A DNA stretch of 64,000 nucleotides from Turnera subulata (taxonomy: Eukaryota; Streptophyta; Magnoliopsida; Malpighiales; Passifloraceae): assembly GCA_028386065.3 (NCBI GenBank), contig JAKUCV010007499.1, forward strand, positions 85,661 through 149,660, read 5' to 3'. Under the pieces are notes generated by a model. It worked only from the letters and a program-made list of their open reading frames with translations. It made no database searches and was not told the origin of the DNA. Below are positions 1-10,737 of this stretch, in pieces. Made by a program: the position numbers and the translations under genes. Every line of letters begins with the position of its first letter. Position 1 is the first letter of the stretch.

Positions 1-321
1 ACGTACCTTTGGCCAGGTTGGAGGTAGCCGAGTCATTCTGGGTATGCTCTGGGCTGTCATTGCGAGCTGGTAGTAAGCACCTTGCTCCACAGTCTGGCAA
101 GTGGACTCCAAGTTGAACTCTTGAAGCCTATCCGAGATGAAGAACATCACGGAGTTTGCTGAGCCGTAGTATGAAGTCCTCAGTGTCCCATGGTCCTCTA
201 GGAAGAACACCTCTTCTATGGGAGTGACGAAGAACCGTGATGAATAGAGCTCGTCGACAAAGACCAGTCGTGGCATTCTGCCGAGCTCGTTCGGTAGTTC
301 TTCAGCGCGTTCGTTGACCAT
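1..321 (-). CDS. Antisense ORF B in Tekay element (N-terminal part)
   Basis: The minus strand is open from an ATG at 321 to the window edge, 107 codons without a stop, so the C-terminus is missing. The protein starts MVNERAEELPNELGRMP and has a mixed, protein-like composition. I recognise no domain. A TATA box sits at 501-508 on the same strand, which would give a leader of about 150 bases. The ORF lies between pol and the 3' LTR, antisense to the retrotransposon. Antisense extra ORFs in this position are known in some plant LTR elements (gene 23 of maize Grande is the standard example). Whether it is expressed, or is captured host DNA, cannot be told from the sequence. Confidence 0.5.
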   Translation of the reverse strand, partial: MVNERAEELPNELGRMPRLVFVDELYSSRFFVTPIEEVFFLEDHGTLRTSYYGSANSVMFFISDRLQEFNLESTCQTVEQGAYYQLAMTAQSIPRMTRLPPTWPKVR

Positions 322-500
322 GCTGTACGCCAGTCGATTCCTTCTGCCAAGGTTGGCACCTTCAACGAAGAACACGGAAGATGGAGCAGGCAACGTTTTT
401 GGACGTGTGGGGTTTTGTTTTTGGAGCGTTGTGTTTTTGTTTTTCAGAACAGCTTGTTTGCTTTTAATTTCTTTTGATGATTCACCCCTCACCGCTCCTT

Positions 501-508
501 CTTTTATA
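501..508 (-). promoter_or_regulatory. TATA box for antisense ORF B
   Basis: TATAAAAG on the minus strand, about 180 bases before the ATG at 321. A start of transcription near 475 is inferred from normal plant spacing. Confidence 0.45.
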
Positions 509-524
509 CACCTACGGGGAGCGT

Positions 525-1238
525 GATTACCGTTTTTGGTTTTCAAGATTTTGGTTTTGAATTTTACCGATGCTTGCATTTATTGCTTTACGCGTTTTTC
601 GGACCCATGCCAGAGATTTTCAGCCTATTTTCAACACATGATTTTATTTCGCTCTGGCTACCTTGTCTTTTGTTTTATGGCCTTTCTATATATTTCTTGC
701 ATCTTATATCACAAGCAACCGTGACCGTTGAGGCCAGACAGATGGGACCGTATCTTGAGTAGAGCGCATGTGCGACAAGCTCACAGCTGTTCGGACATCG
801 TGGAGAGATACGAGCCTGGACAGACGTTTGTCTTATGCGGAAATTGTGAACAAGTGGGTAGCGTTTCCTACGAGGGACACAGGACGCTCTTGTGATCGTC
901 ACCGTGCGAGTTAACGGACGTTTTTTTTCATGAGGGAATTGACGTCACCGTTAGCTGTGAACGTTGCGTTTCTCGGGATCGAGAATGCTTAGGACCGATT
1001 GGGGCACCGATCATGAAATATTTCTGTTTTAACTTCTTTATATTTTGGTTTTGTTACATGAGATTTAATTTTAAATTTATATTTGATTTTATATTCTTAT
1101 TGATGGTTTTTGTTTTGTGTTGTGATGTTTTAATTTTTTTTCTGTTGGCATGCGTTTTCACAAATGAACAAGAGTTTTATTTTAAAAGAAAACTTATTTT
1201 ATTTATTCATAATGGTTTTACATCGGAGAAGAAGTACT
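525..1238. other. Spacer between the two antisense ORFs
   Basis: No gene is seen here on either strand. The part at 700-1000 is of balanced composition and contains the palindrome TGACGTCA (940-947). The part at 1015-1220 is strongly T-rich on the plus strand. It could hold the 3' untranslated region of ORF A and the upstream promoter of ORF B, if those are real transcription units. Confidence 0.4.
940..947. promoter_or_regulatory. TGACGTCA palindrome (bZIP-type site)
   Basis: A perfect 8-base palindrome of the kind bound by plant TGA/bZIP factors. It lies about 430 bases upstream of the TATA box of antisense ORF B. A regulatory role is inference only. Confidence 0.3.
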
Positions 1239-1622
1239 CTATGGAGTTACTTGTTTCCCAAGATCCTTTACAAGCTTCCTTAAGTTTTCTACGTTGGACG
1301 AGAGTGCCATACACGCCACTTCGATCTGCATCACCGCAGAGCTGACCTTCTTCAGGAAAGCGTTCAGCTGTGAAAGTGTCTGAAGTGGAGTGCTGCTCTG
1401 CGCCGTTCCTTTGCCTTTCCTATCAGTAGAAGGCTCTTCCTTGCTGGCGCGTTTCTTCCGCCGTCTTGGAGAAACGACCATGTGCTCCTTCAGGCCGATG
1501 ATGTTGGTCTTGAAGCGCTTCTTCGGAGGTTCTTCGTCGGAGCTTGTTGGGAAAGCTCTACCGCCGATGTAGCTGTTGTTCTTGGAGTCAGAAGTTGTCC
1601 TTGATCTCAGTGGAGAGTCCAT
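1239..1622 (-). CDS. Antisense ORF A in Tekay element, 127 aa
   Basis: A complete minus-strand ORF from ATG at 1622 to a stop at 1239. The protein is basic and Ser-rich in its first half, with two nuclear-localisation-like clusters (PPKKRFK near residue 33 and PRRRKKR near residue 52). The last 45 residues (LSQLNAFLKKVSSAVMQIEV onward) have the hydrophobic spacing of an amphipathic or coiled-coil helix. No known domain is recognised. A TATA box lies 36 bases upstream of the ATG, so any leader would be very short. It lies just inside the 3' LTR and reads back toward pol. It could be a non-autonomous retroelement accessory gene, a captured host exon or a chance ORF; the balanced composition and TATA box argue mildly against chance. 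Confidence 0.5.
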   Translation of the reverse strand: MDSPLRSRTTSDSKNNSYIGGRAFPTSSDEEPPKKRFKTNIIGLKEHMVVSPRRRKKRASKEEPSTDRKGKGTAQSSTPLQTLSQLNAFLKKVSSAVMQIEVACMALSSNVENLRKLVKDLGKQVTP

Positions 1623-1657
1623 GGCTGTGTGTGAGTATGCCAGTCATGAGGTTTTGG

Positions 1658-1665
1658 TATTTATA
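1658..1665 (-). promoter_or_regulatory. TATA box for antisense ORF A
   Basis: TATAAATA on the minus strand, 36 bases before the ATG at 1622. Normal spacing would place the transcript start only about 5-10 bases before the ATG. Confidence 0.45.
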
Positions 1666-1771
1666 AGCGGATGAGATGTCGCCTAAGGGTATAAGCGGTA
1701 TCTCATGTTGAGTTTGGACACCTGGCAGAGTGTGCCAGAAGCTTATCGTGGTAGGACCCACGGATAAGACG

Positions 1772-1809
1772 GAATTTCGGGGACGAAATTCTTTTTAAGG
1801 GGGGTAGAA
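1772..1809 (+). other. Polypurine tract region
   Basis: The conserved signature around GGGGACGAAATTC followed by TTTTTAAGGGGGG, directly before the LTR start. It is the plus-strand primer site and nearly identical to 25481-25515 in the second element. Confidence 0.85.
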
Positions 1810-4800
1810 TGTAACAGCCCGGGTAAAATTTTTAATTTTTACCGGGACTGTAAAGTCGTTTTACCGTGATTTACTGTTGAAATAATCTTGGGTAATTAAT
1901 TCAAGGTAAATCGGGAGTCATTTTTCGAAACCGAGGGTTTTCCCGCGCTCGGGGGTATCTTCCTAACTAACCGAGCCTCGGTTTTCAGTTCCGAGAGTTG
2001 GTCGATGTTCAGGAGGGTTAATCGGATTTTCCGAGCCCAAGTCATATTTTTGGACTCGGGACGGAAAATTATGATCTTACCCCTATCCTCTTCCTTTTCT
2101 TCTTTTCTTTTTCTCTTTTTCTTTCTTTTTTTCTTCTTTTCCTTTTCTTTTCTTTTCTCCTTCTTTTCTCTTTTTCTTTTACTTTTCTTCCTTCCTTTTC
2201 TTTTCTCCTCCCTCCTGTGATCAATTCTTCTTTCCCATGATCAATTGTTCTTCCCGTGACTTTGCATGTTGTCCGCACCGTTGTCCTTCTTCCTTCTTTC
2301 TTTACCTTTCTCTTTTCTATTTCTTTTCCTCTCTTCTTCTTCCTGTAAACCACACACACACACACACCAACATCACCGAGACCACCCTCCTCCCTCCTTC
2401 TTTCTTTTTCCTCCTGTCGCCACCGTGAACAACCGGCCATCAACCCCTTCCTCCTCAACTTTTCTTTTCTCCTGCGTGCCAACCACCTCACTTGACACCG
2501 CCACCCCACGCTGCCGCCTCCCTCTTTCTTCTCCTTCCTTCTTCCCGGCGACGCATCTCCTCTGGCCGTTGCTGCTGGATGCGAAGCCACCGCCGCCATC
2601 GGGCCCGTTTCCTCTCCTCTCTGCCCGTCGCCGACGAACGCCACCCAGCCGCCTTGCCTTCCTCCCCACCTGCAGCGACCGCACCTCGCATTGCTGCCCG
2701 CGCCGCCCGCTCTCGCCGACGCCCTTCGTGGTGCAGCCGCCGGCCATGCCGCTCTCCCCTCCACGATCAGCAGGTGACGTGAAGTCACCGCGCCGCCCCG
2801 TCCTTCCTCTTTCCGCGAGGACGCCATCTGTGCTGCCTCACCCACCGCTCGCCGCCGCCTCTGCAAACTCAAGGTGAGCCTTGAGAAGATGGTGACCCGG
2901 TTTGGATGGGTCACGGGTCGGGTCTGACCCGGTGTTGTAGGGGTGGGTTATGTTTTGGGCTAGGTTTGCTTTTGGGCTGGCGTGTTGGGCTGAGTTTTGT
3001 GGGCTTGGAATTGTGGGTTGAGGGCTTTAGTTGGTTTGGGCATGTGGGCTTGGGCTAATGTGGTTTGGATGTTTTGGGGGATTAAGTTCTGGGCTGGGCT
3101 TGTACCACTTAGCCCAGTCCGAAAAATTAAATAAATAAATAAATAATAATAATAAGTAATAAAAATAAAATATGGAAAATATGTTTTGAAAATTAAATTA
3201 CGGAAATATTTCTGGAAATATATAAGTAGTATACGCAAATAATATTTCCAAATAAATAAATTATTGTGTTAATATATAATGGTATGGAAACGTATTTTGT
3301 CTTTAGAATATATATATATATGTATATTAATAAATTCGTATTTAATACCGGAAAAATAAGTTTATATGATTATAATTATGGGAAATATGTTTATTTAATA
3401 TAATAATATTTGGTAAATATATTTTGGCAAGAAATATATTTTATGGAAATAATTCCGGGAAAATACATATATATGATATAAATTCTAGGAAAATTATATT
3501 GTTATTATTTTGGTAGATGAAGTATAATTATTCTATTAAAATATTTAAAAGAGAGTCTTAATTAAAGTATGGTACCGAAATTATATTCGAATGGTAAATA
3601 TTTTCGGTAAATGGAAATAATAAGGGATAAGAACCGGGATGGGCTATTACGCAGTTTGGCATCATAGAGTACCGAATATGTGCATTTATGTGTATGCATT
3701 GTTTTGTTGTATAGGTTATGATATCGAGCAGTTCCTGAGGAACCGGCTTTGGACCGTTCGATGTTTCCAGAGTTGAGTAATCGGCTAAGCTGAGGTTAAG
3801 TAAATATTTATTTACATCCCATGATATCAAGTTGTTGTTTGTTTACTGAGTCCAATGATGCTGGTATGATACTTTGTGGCTGTGTTCGGTTACTTGTGTG
3901 CTGTATTATGTTGATAATTGTTGCCGTTGATGTTGTTGAAATTATTGTTGCTGTTGATATAATTGATGATGTTGGGATTGTGGAAATAAGAAAGACTATT
4001 GTAGTTGTTGACTGTAGAATTGTGTGAATTGAGTACTGGGGGTACTATTATGTGATGACAGTTTGATATTGGTTATTATCCAGACGAGCGGAGAGGCTGC
4101 GAGCCTGCTCGGGATAATGAGATAATGGTTGGATGATAGAAATGTAGTAACTAGTCGAGGGGAAAGAAAATAATAAAATGGAAACACTTAGAGATCTAGT
4201 AATTCACAGTTAAATGTTGGAACAGCCAGATGGTAGTCTTAGATTATGGTGCTGGGGGAGAGTTAGTGGCTGGTGCCTGCTTCCTGTCTGTACCAAGTTA
4301 TTGTTATTGTTTGGGCACTGGGGGAGAGTTAGTGGTTGGTCCTGCTCCCTGTCTGTGCCAGTTATTACGTGGAGGTACCGGGGAGGGGTCCACGGGCTAG
4401 CTAGCTTGACTACCAGGCGACGGCCATCATTTAACTTGTGATAGGGGCCCTGATAATAAAATTGGATTAGCGTGTCTAGAGTCACCAGTGTGTATTTAAG
4501 GTTTGTGAGAACCTTGGTTAATTGTTGTGTTGTGACTTGGAATAGTTACGGTGTATGTATATGTATATTTGCTTATGGGTTTACCCGGTGGGCACTTCGG
4601 ACTCACCCCTCACCTGCGGGCTTTCATCCCGTAGGTTGAGTTATTTGTGATTCAGGTATATTGCATTCCAGACAGGCTGCGGCGTTATCCCTTGGAAAGG
4701 ACTCGGATCCATTAGTTGCATCATGGGTTGCATACAGAGTCATTGTGAGTGGTTAAGTCTTCCGCTGTGCTGTTTATTTTGCCGTTGGGCCGTAGGGCCA

Positions 4801-5007
4801 TATTGTTGTTGCTTACAGTGTTATGTGAGTTAAAGTCTTCCGCTGTGCATAGTAATGGCCGGTTTTATTATTATTGATGTTTGTTATTTTGGGCCGTTGG
4901 GGCCGAGTTGTTGTTGTACACACTGTATGTTGAGTCATGTTGGGTTGGGTCGTCACAGTTCCGGCACGTGTTTACTGTGTACGGTAAACACGGGTCGGGG
5001 CGTTTCA
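1810..5007 (+). repeat. 3' LTR of the first Tekay element (3198 bp)
   Basis: It starts TGTAACAGCCC after the polypurine tract and ends GGGCGTTTCA. Near its end it shares CACTTCGGACTCACCCCTC (4593) and the ACGGTAAACACGGGTCGGGG block with the LTRs of the second element. Inside it are a 130-base pyrimidine tract (2086-2220), a GC-rich stretch (2500-2880), an AT-rich stretch (3120-3560) and a two-copy repeat around GGGGGAGAGTTAGTGG (4255 and 4321). ORFs inside it are by-products of skewed composition, not genes. Confidence 0.85.
2086..2220 (+). repeat. Pyrimidine (CT) tract within the LTR
   Basis: Almost uninterrupted C/T on the plus strand, mainly TTTTC and TTCTT units. It produces spurious ORFs in several frames. 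Confidence 0.8.
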
Positions 5008-5486
5008 GAGTGAAAAGATACGAATTTGGGCGGTGGATTGCAGTGGAAAATTGCAGGGAATGAATGATGCGTGTGAGGAAGAAAACAGGGGAGAGGTAGG
5101 TTTTAACGAGGTACATCACAGACAGAACTTCACGTGCCCACAGGAAGCAAATCACAGACTTCACAGTAAAGGCATCTTCACTATGCTGAATTACTGTACA
5201 CTGTCTGGACCAGAAAATATCCGACATACCCACTTATTACTTTTCTTGTCCGCTGACTCGAGGATGAACCCGGCTTTCCTGAAGATTCCTGGACCCGAAA
5301 AATTCCAACTTTAATCCGTAAAATCCGCAGAAAAATCCCGAGCGTGGGACAGGGCTCGGTTTCGGATTCCGATGCATAATTTACCCTGAAATAATTACCC
5401 ATGATTATTTTTATTTGGCAAATTACTGTACAAAGTGTTTTTACAGTCCCGGTAAAATGTAAATTTTTACCCGGGCTGTTACATTA
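5008..5486 (-). repeat. Truncated LTR of a third Tekay-type element
   Basis: Read on the minus strand, 5486 starts TGTAACAGCCCGGG and runs through the CCCACGCTCGGGATTTTTCTG and GGAATTTTTCGGGTCCAG blocks that also occur about 140-185 bases into the LTR at 17906. It is therefore the first ~480 bases of an LTR in minus orientation, cut at 5008 by the plus-strand element. No polypurine tract lies outside its start, so 5487 is probably the flank of a 5' LTR or solo LTR. Confidence 0.8.
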
Positions 5487-6717
5487 GGACTCAATTATGC
5501 ATGTTTAAATTTAAAAAATTAATTGTTAATTATCTTACTATTAAATATTTTTTATCTATTTTTCTGATTTATATTCTATTTTTTGTATTAAAATTTTTCT
5601 TCATAATAATAATTTTTTATTTTTTAATGATTTCTATTTTAAAAATTACTTATTTTATGTTTTTTATTTTTTATTAATTAATTCTTATAATTTTTTATTC
5701 TTTATTTAATATTTTTTTAGGGGTCAATTATGTAGGCCCAAGCATGGATCAACAAATGATGCAGGTATAAATTTACAAAATTAATTTTATTTTATTTGTT
5801 TTTCCAATTTATTTATATTTTCTATTTTAATGTTCTTTCTTGGTAATAATAGTTTTTAATTTCTTTCCTGATTTTTATTTTTAGAAATTACCCTCTTATT
5901 TTTTTTTTGTTTTTTATTCTTAATTAATTATTTTAATTTTTTTAATTATTTAATATATTTTTTTTTGTTTTGTGGCTCACTGATATATGTTTAAATATAA
6001 AAATTAATTATTATTTATGCGATTATCAAATAGTTTATTTATTTATTTTCTGATTTATATTTTCTTATTCAATTTTTTTGCATAATAATATTTTTTTATT
6101 TATTTTTTTGATTTATATTTCTTTAAAATTAGTCTCTTATGTTTTTTAATTTTTTTATTATCATTCATTAATTCTTTTGATTTTTAATTTTGTTGTTTTT
6201 TAGCTCAAAGATCCATATTTAACTTTGCAAAATTAATTATTATTTATATTATTATTAAGTAGGTTTTAAAAATTTTATTTTTCTGATTTATATTATATTT
6301 TCCAGTTTTAATTTTTTACAATAATATTTTTTATTAATTTTACTGATTTATGTTTTTTAGATTACTCTCTTATATTTTTTGGTTATTATTAATTAATTCT
6401 TTGAACTTTTTCTTATGTTGTTTAATATTTTTTTTGTTTTAGGGTCCAATGATGCATATTTAATTTTGAAAAATTAGTTATTATTTATATTATTATTAAA
6501 TAGTTTATTTTATTTATTTTTCTGATTTATATTCTAATTTTAATTTTAATAATTTTTTATTTATTTTCTAGGTCTATATGAAAAAATGAAGAAAAATTGA
6601 TAAAAAAATGTATAATTTGAAAACAAATCATGTGCAAGTTTTTTAATATTATTTGACAAATATCTAAAAATAATAGTTAAAATGTTATATTTTTAAAAAA
6701 ATTATTTAATAAGCAAG
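5487..6717. repeat. AT-rich degenerate tandem repeat, about 5 units
   Basis: Five diverged units recur at about 225-260 bases. Each starts with a GG(A/G/C)TCAA-TGCATATTTAA-like block (anchors near 5500, 5758, 5981, 6208 and 6449), followed by AATTATTATTTAT and TTTCTGATTTATATT. No coding potential is seen. The array runs into a Helitron-like 3' end, so it is probably the body of a non-autonomous Helitron whose left part was cut by the LTR insertions. Confidence 0.65.
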
Positions 6718-6745
6718 CCCGTGGAATCTACGGGAAGTGAGCTAG
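6718..6745 (+). other. Helitron-like 3' terminus (hairpin plus CTAG)
   Basis: CCCGTGG-AAT-CTACGGG forms a 7-bp hairpin with one G-T pair. It is followed 7 bases later by CTAG at 6742-6745 and then T. Helitrons end in a short hairpin about 10 bases before CTRR and insert before T. The 5' TC end was not found. Confidence 0.5.
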
Positions 6746-7972
6746 TACATTGTAAAGAAGGAACACATATTTCATTAAGGACCTCTATGCATGTGTGTAC
6801 CTTAAAATCAACCTTGAATTATTATATTAAATTGTTTTAGTAAAACCTCTTTGCAGATCTGCATTAGGCCATCCTATTATCCTCATCTCCTTCTCCCTCA
6901 TTGTATTCCAGCAAAAGTATAAGCAACCACAGGAAACATCGAAAACAACAAAAGAGCAAAACGTTGCAACAATCACGCACCTCAAACACCCATGTACGGT
7001 AAAGTCGTGGACAGATCGAGGCTTCTCCACTTCTGGTGGAACTGGCAAACCGCGTATCACATCACATCCCAAACAAGATTCATCCAATTTTTTCAAATGA
7101 CGCACCTTCTGCACAAGACCCCATCAATAATCACTCTTAGTCTCAAACACTCAGAGAAAAAAATGTACATTTTTGCATGTACATTCATGTTCGTGAAGCA
7201 CCCAAATCAAAATATGTTCTTTGTCCGATTAAAACAACAAGAGAATGGCCGCCAATAACACCCAGATGATACTTTCTTATCTGTTAGCGGTCTACTTGTT
7301 TTTTATCTGTTCAACAATCACCATTTCCCATGAGAAGTGGGGAGTGACATGGACAAATTTGCTCTGTTAAATAAGCAGAAAGGACCGCTGACTTGACGGC
7401 TATGACGGGAACCCTAGATAGACAAGTGTCATGTGATTTGCTGCAGATACGAGGAAGAGGAAAGAGAACTGTATCCTCAAAATTCTATCGTACGAGGAAA
7501 TTATGATAGCAAAAGAGGTTCAAATAGCTATATTTTCCATGTTGCAGCGCAGTGATGGTTTTACGAGAAAGGCTCCCCTCTTGGAAATATCATAAATGAT
7601 TCCATTTAAGTATTGCTGGGACGTTAAACGACCAAAAAAAAAAGTGTTACTGTAGAAGCTGCCCTCGTCCTACTCCTTTCGACTCCTAAAAACAAAACTA
7701 TTAACGCCATAAATTATCAGGACATTTCACGACCAAGCTTTCCTCTACTCTTTTTTTCAGACATGTGGAAGACTTCCTTCTGTTACCGTCTAGAACAAAG
7801 ATCTTAAAGATCCAATCACATACAATACCATGATATTGTAGCTAGTTGCACTTTACATGTGCTCACGTCTAAGTGAATGTCATATTCGATCCCTCCCATT
7901 ATTGAGTGGAGATGAAAGCAGTTATCCAAAAACACAAATCAGACTGCAAAATCTGAACAGAGCAACCGGCCA
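6746..7972. other. Region downstream of GSTT-1
   Basis: No confident gene. A minus-strand ORF at 6827-7114 (95 aa) begins with protein-like sequence (LDESCLGCDVIRGLPVPPEV) and could be a gene fragment, but I recognise no family. The part at 7320-7640 is similar to 12050-12280 downstream of GSTT-2, for example GATGGTTTTAC(G/A)AGAAAGG and ATATCATAAATGATTC. The GSTT duplication therefore included its 3' flank. Confidence 0.5.
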
Positions 7973-10737
7973 TTACATCTTGGAGCTCAATATAGGCTTT
8001 ATGTTGGATACAGTCTCACTGTTTGCACCCGCTGTTCGCTGCTTTTGCAGTCTCTCCTTAGTTCGAAAGAGAGCTTTGTGCACTTCATCGAAGTGAGGCT
8101 GGGTTGCTTTTCTTGTGTCCTCAATCCACAGCCGCACTTTCCTGTAGGGGCCAAGTATTCGATTGCGATCCTGTTCATCCAAAAGCTAAATCCAGAAAGA
8201 AAACTTAGTGGAACATCACCCTGTGTCCCCATCAACTATGTTTTGTGTACCATTTTGAATAGAGTTTGTGAGCTAATGAAAATTCAGAACAACATGGACA
8301 TGTCAGATGTATTCTGTATAAAATTGCAAAATAATTTGATAAGCGTATTTAGATAATAAGGAAAAAGGAAGGTGGGTAAAGATTCAACTAATATTAATCC
8401 TAAACACAAGCTGTGACCCAATAACAAACACAGAAAAGAGACAGGATTCCGCTCTACTTGGTAGGAAATGAAACCATGCCATCAGAGCAACCAACTGAAG
8501 AGCTGGCATGTTCCAGTTCCTCTGTTTAGTAGCACTAACAGAAATAACATTTTAAAAGGGTGACTCATATCCACATACCTCCAGTTGCATTATTTCACAG
8601 ACTAGGCTCAGATCTGCTATGGATGGATGATTGCCACCTAGTAAGAATCGTCCACTCCCCTTGAGCCAAATTGTCTCTAGATTGTAGAGGGATAAACAGA
8701 GAAGTTTCTCTCCCTCAGCAGCTGCTTGTGGATTCAGAGGTTCGCCAAGAAGAGGTGCCACAGAGCTGTTGAGAACATATCCAACTGAGAAGAAGCATCA
8801 ACATTTGAAACTAAGCCCATAAGAAGTTCGGGCCGAAGTTCGTAAATAGAAAAATAAACAAAGAAAATGATGAGATGCAAGATACATGAATGCAGCTTAT
8901 CAGCCAAAACAAGGAGAGATCATTAACGCATGTAAAATGAAGATCCAACTATAAAAAAAATTATACACAGGGCCAGCCCTAAATTACAATGAAGACATCA
9001 GTAGCAGCAGGAAGTTGCTGCACTCACATAGGATGTCTCTTCTATGACAAAATGATCCAATACTTGTACTACTTTATCATGTAATTTAGTTGTGCCTCAA
9101 AATCACAAAGGAAGGCTCCCCATGAAAGGGTCTGCCGGTCGTAGTTTTCCACTAAATAGTATTCAACCAACTAAAGTAGAGAAATTTGTTCGGCAGATGC
9201 ACTCGGTTTCTATTTTCTGAATTAACAAAATTTTCCGTAAGTTACGAGATTGTAACGAACACTAAAAGAAGCATGATGATAACAATTCCATTCATGTTAA
9301 ACGAAAAAGCACATCCATGGAGGCCTCAGATAATGTTTAGCTATTAAGTACCTGCACCATGGCGCAAATTCAAGTGATGCCAGTCCAATACTGAGTGAAT
9401 ATTAGCTCTCTTGAAAAGATCAGCTGGATACCTTAAACGTATGAAGCCAAAGACATGTTCAGATATGAGGAGCAACATAGAGAGTTGAAAAAAAAAAAAG
9501 TGAAGTACATTAAATTCTTTGGGCATGCTAAAATTCCTGAAATTGGCACATACATACACCTGACAATTATCACAATGCGCACTAATTGTGGTTATGCCTG
9601 AGCTACAGAATCGTTACATCAGTTTTAGAGCACCAGAAAATTCACTATAGCATCAATATACGTTTTCTCCAGTATACATCTAAACTGGTAAAGCATGTAA
9701 AACAAGTCTGCTTAGAAAACAAAAAGACTCTAAAATTCATGGAGGCAAGAGGATGTACCAAGCTTTTTATTTCCTAGTATGTTGTTGAGCCTTCACACGG
9801 TCGTATTTCACATCCTACCCACATCACAACCCCTTTCATACTATTTTAACCAAACATTTTAAAGATCTGAAACCACTCAGGTCACAAAAACATGCAGAAG
9901 AATTCAATTACGGCAGATCAACAACCATGCTTACCAGTGATGAGCAACTTGGGGAAACACAGACGCAAGATGGATCAGGATTGCATGACTGCAGAGAACA
10001 GTGAAAAAACAAAAAAAAAAAAACTGAACTGACGAATATAATATGAGAGGTAAGGAAAATAAATTCTCAAAAGGTCATCGCTTTTGATAATAAAACAGGA
10101 GGTAGAACAAGATCAAAGTAAGCCTAAACCGGACATTCATGATAGAACTGAAGTACAAGTTTCCAACAAAGTCATGCCATAACCACATCAAAAAAACAAA
10201 AGAAACAGTCTTCCATTAACAATGCCAGTCAAGCATGCTGAAACCTGCAGGATAATGAGAGTCGGAGGAGGGGAAAGAGGCAGAGAGAGAGATTTTAATT
10301 ACCTTTCAAACAGCTTAAATCTTCCATCAACTATAGTGGGCACTTTGTTCATAGGGTTTATCTCTGAAATAACAAACATAGAGAAAATGGAAGCCATTCT
10401 GTTGGGTTATAATATTTTTCATTTTGCCTCGTACCTTCATACTCGGGAGAAAACTGCTCGCGCTTCTTAAAGTCAATTTTAAACTCCTCAAACTCTATCC
10501 CGCTGACCCTGCAGGATACACATATAGCTCACAATTGACAGAAACCCAACTCCAAAATCAACATTAAACAATCATTACAAGAAAAAAATCAACCGACCCA
10601 GGTCGTAATACCCTTGATTAGAATGAAAGGAAAAAGAAAAAAAAAAAAAAAGAGAGAGAGGAAGAGGATCACTTGCAGAAGATAAGAACAGCCCTTGATG
10701 GCTGTGACATACGGTTTGCATATACTTTGAGTGTCAT
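7973..10737 (-). CDS. GSTT: Theta-class glutathione S-transferase, GSTT-1 (7 exons, 250 aa)
   Basis: Exons read 10737-10673, 10508-10435, 10363-10303, 9988-9935, 9431-9352, 8784-8579 and 8185-7973, all with GT/AG borders, giving 753 bases with no internal stop. The N-terminal thioredoxin-like domain (about 1-80) carries the theta catalytic serine at Ser11 (RMSQPSRA) and the glutathione-binding ESHAIL motif. The all-helical C-terminal domain holds QPSIADLSL-type sequence (here HPSIADLSLVCE) and DEVHKALF. The protein ends in SKM, a plant variant of the PTS1 peroxisomal signal. Arabidopsis GSTT proteins end in SKI and are peroxisomal. Theta enzymes have glutathione peroxidase activity toward organic hydroperoxides. 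The length fits the family (about 245 aa). GSTT-2 (12698-15380) is its tandem copy. Confidence 0.92.

Larger units (their letters stand above)
1..5007 (+). mobile_element. Tekay-type Ty3/gypsy retrotransposon, 3' part
   Basis: Only the 3' portion lies in the window. It consists of about 1.8 kb of internal DNA, a polypurine tract and a complete LTR (1810-5007). The tract with its GGGGACGAAATTC signature and the TGTAACAGCCC start of the LTR match the second element at 25481-25516, so both belong to the same chromovirus group. No pol coding is visible in 1-1770. That stretch instead holds two minus-strand ORFs with their own TATA boxes. The 5' LTR and gag-pol would lie left of position 1. The element appears to have inserted into an older minus-strand LTR (5008-5486). 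GAGTG at 5008-5012 is the candidate target duplication, but its partner is outside the window. Confidence 0.85.

Noticed and set aside
2069..2914. 281-codon minus-strand ORF, Lys/Arg/Gly-rich
   Set aside because: Lies in the LTR over a pyrimidine tract and GC-rich stretch; composition-driven with no protein features.
1810..5486. A 3.7-kb DNA transposon with 44-bp inverted repeats
   Set aside because: The arms are LTR starts of two oppositely oriented gypsy elements. A polypurine tract and LTR end at 5007 explain the structure.
7857..8356. Plus-strand ORFs over the GSTT-1 last exon
   Set aside because: Antisense shadows of exon 7; the same occurs at 12606-12988 over GSTT-2.
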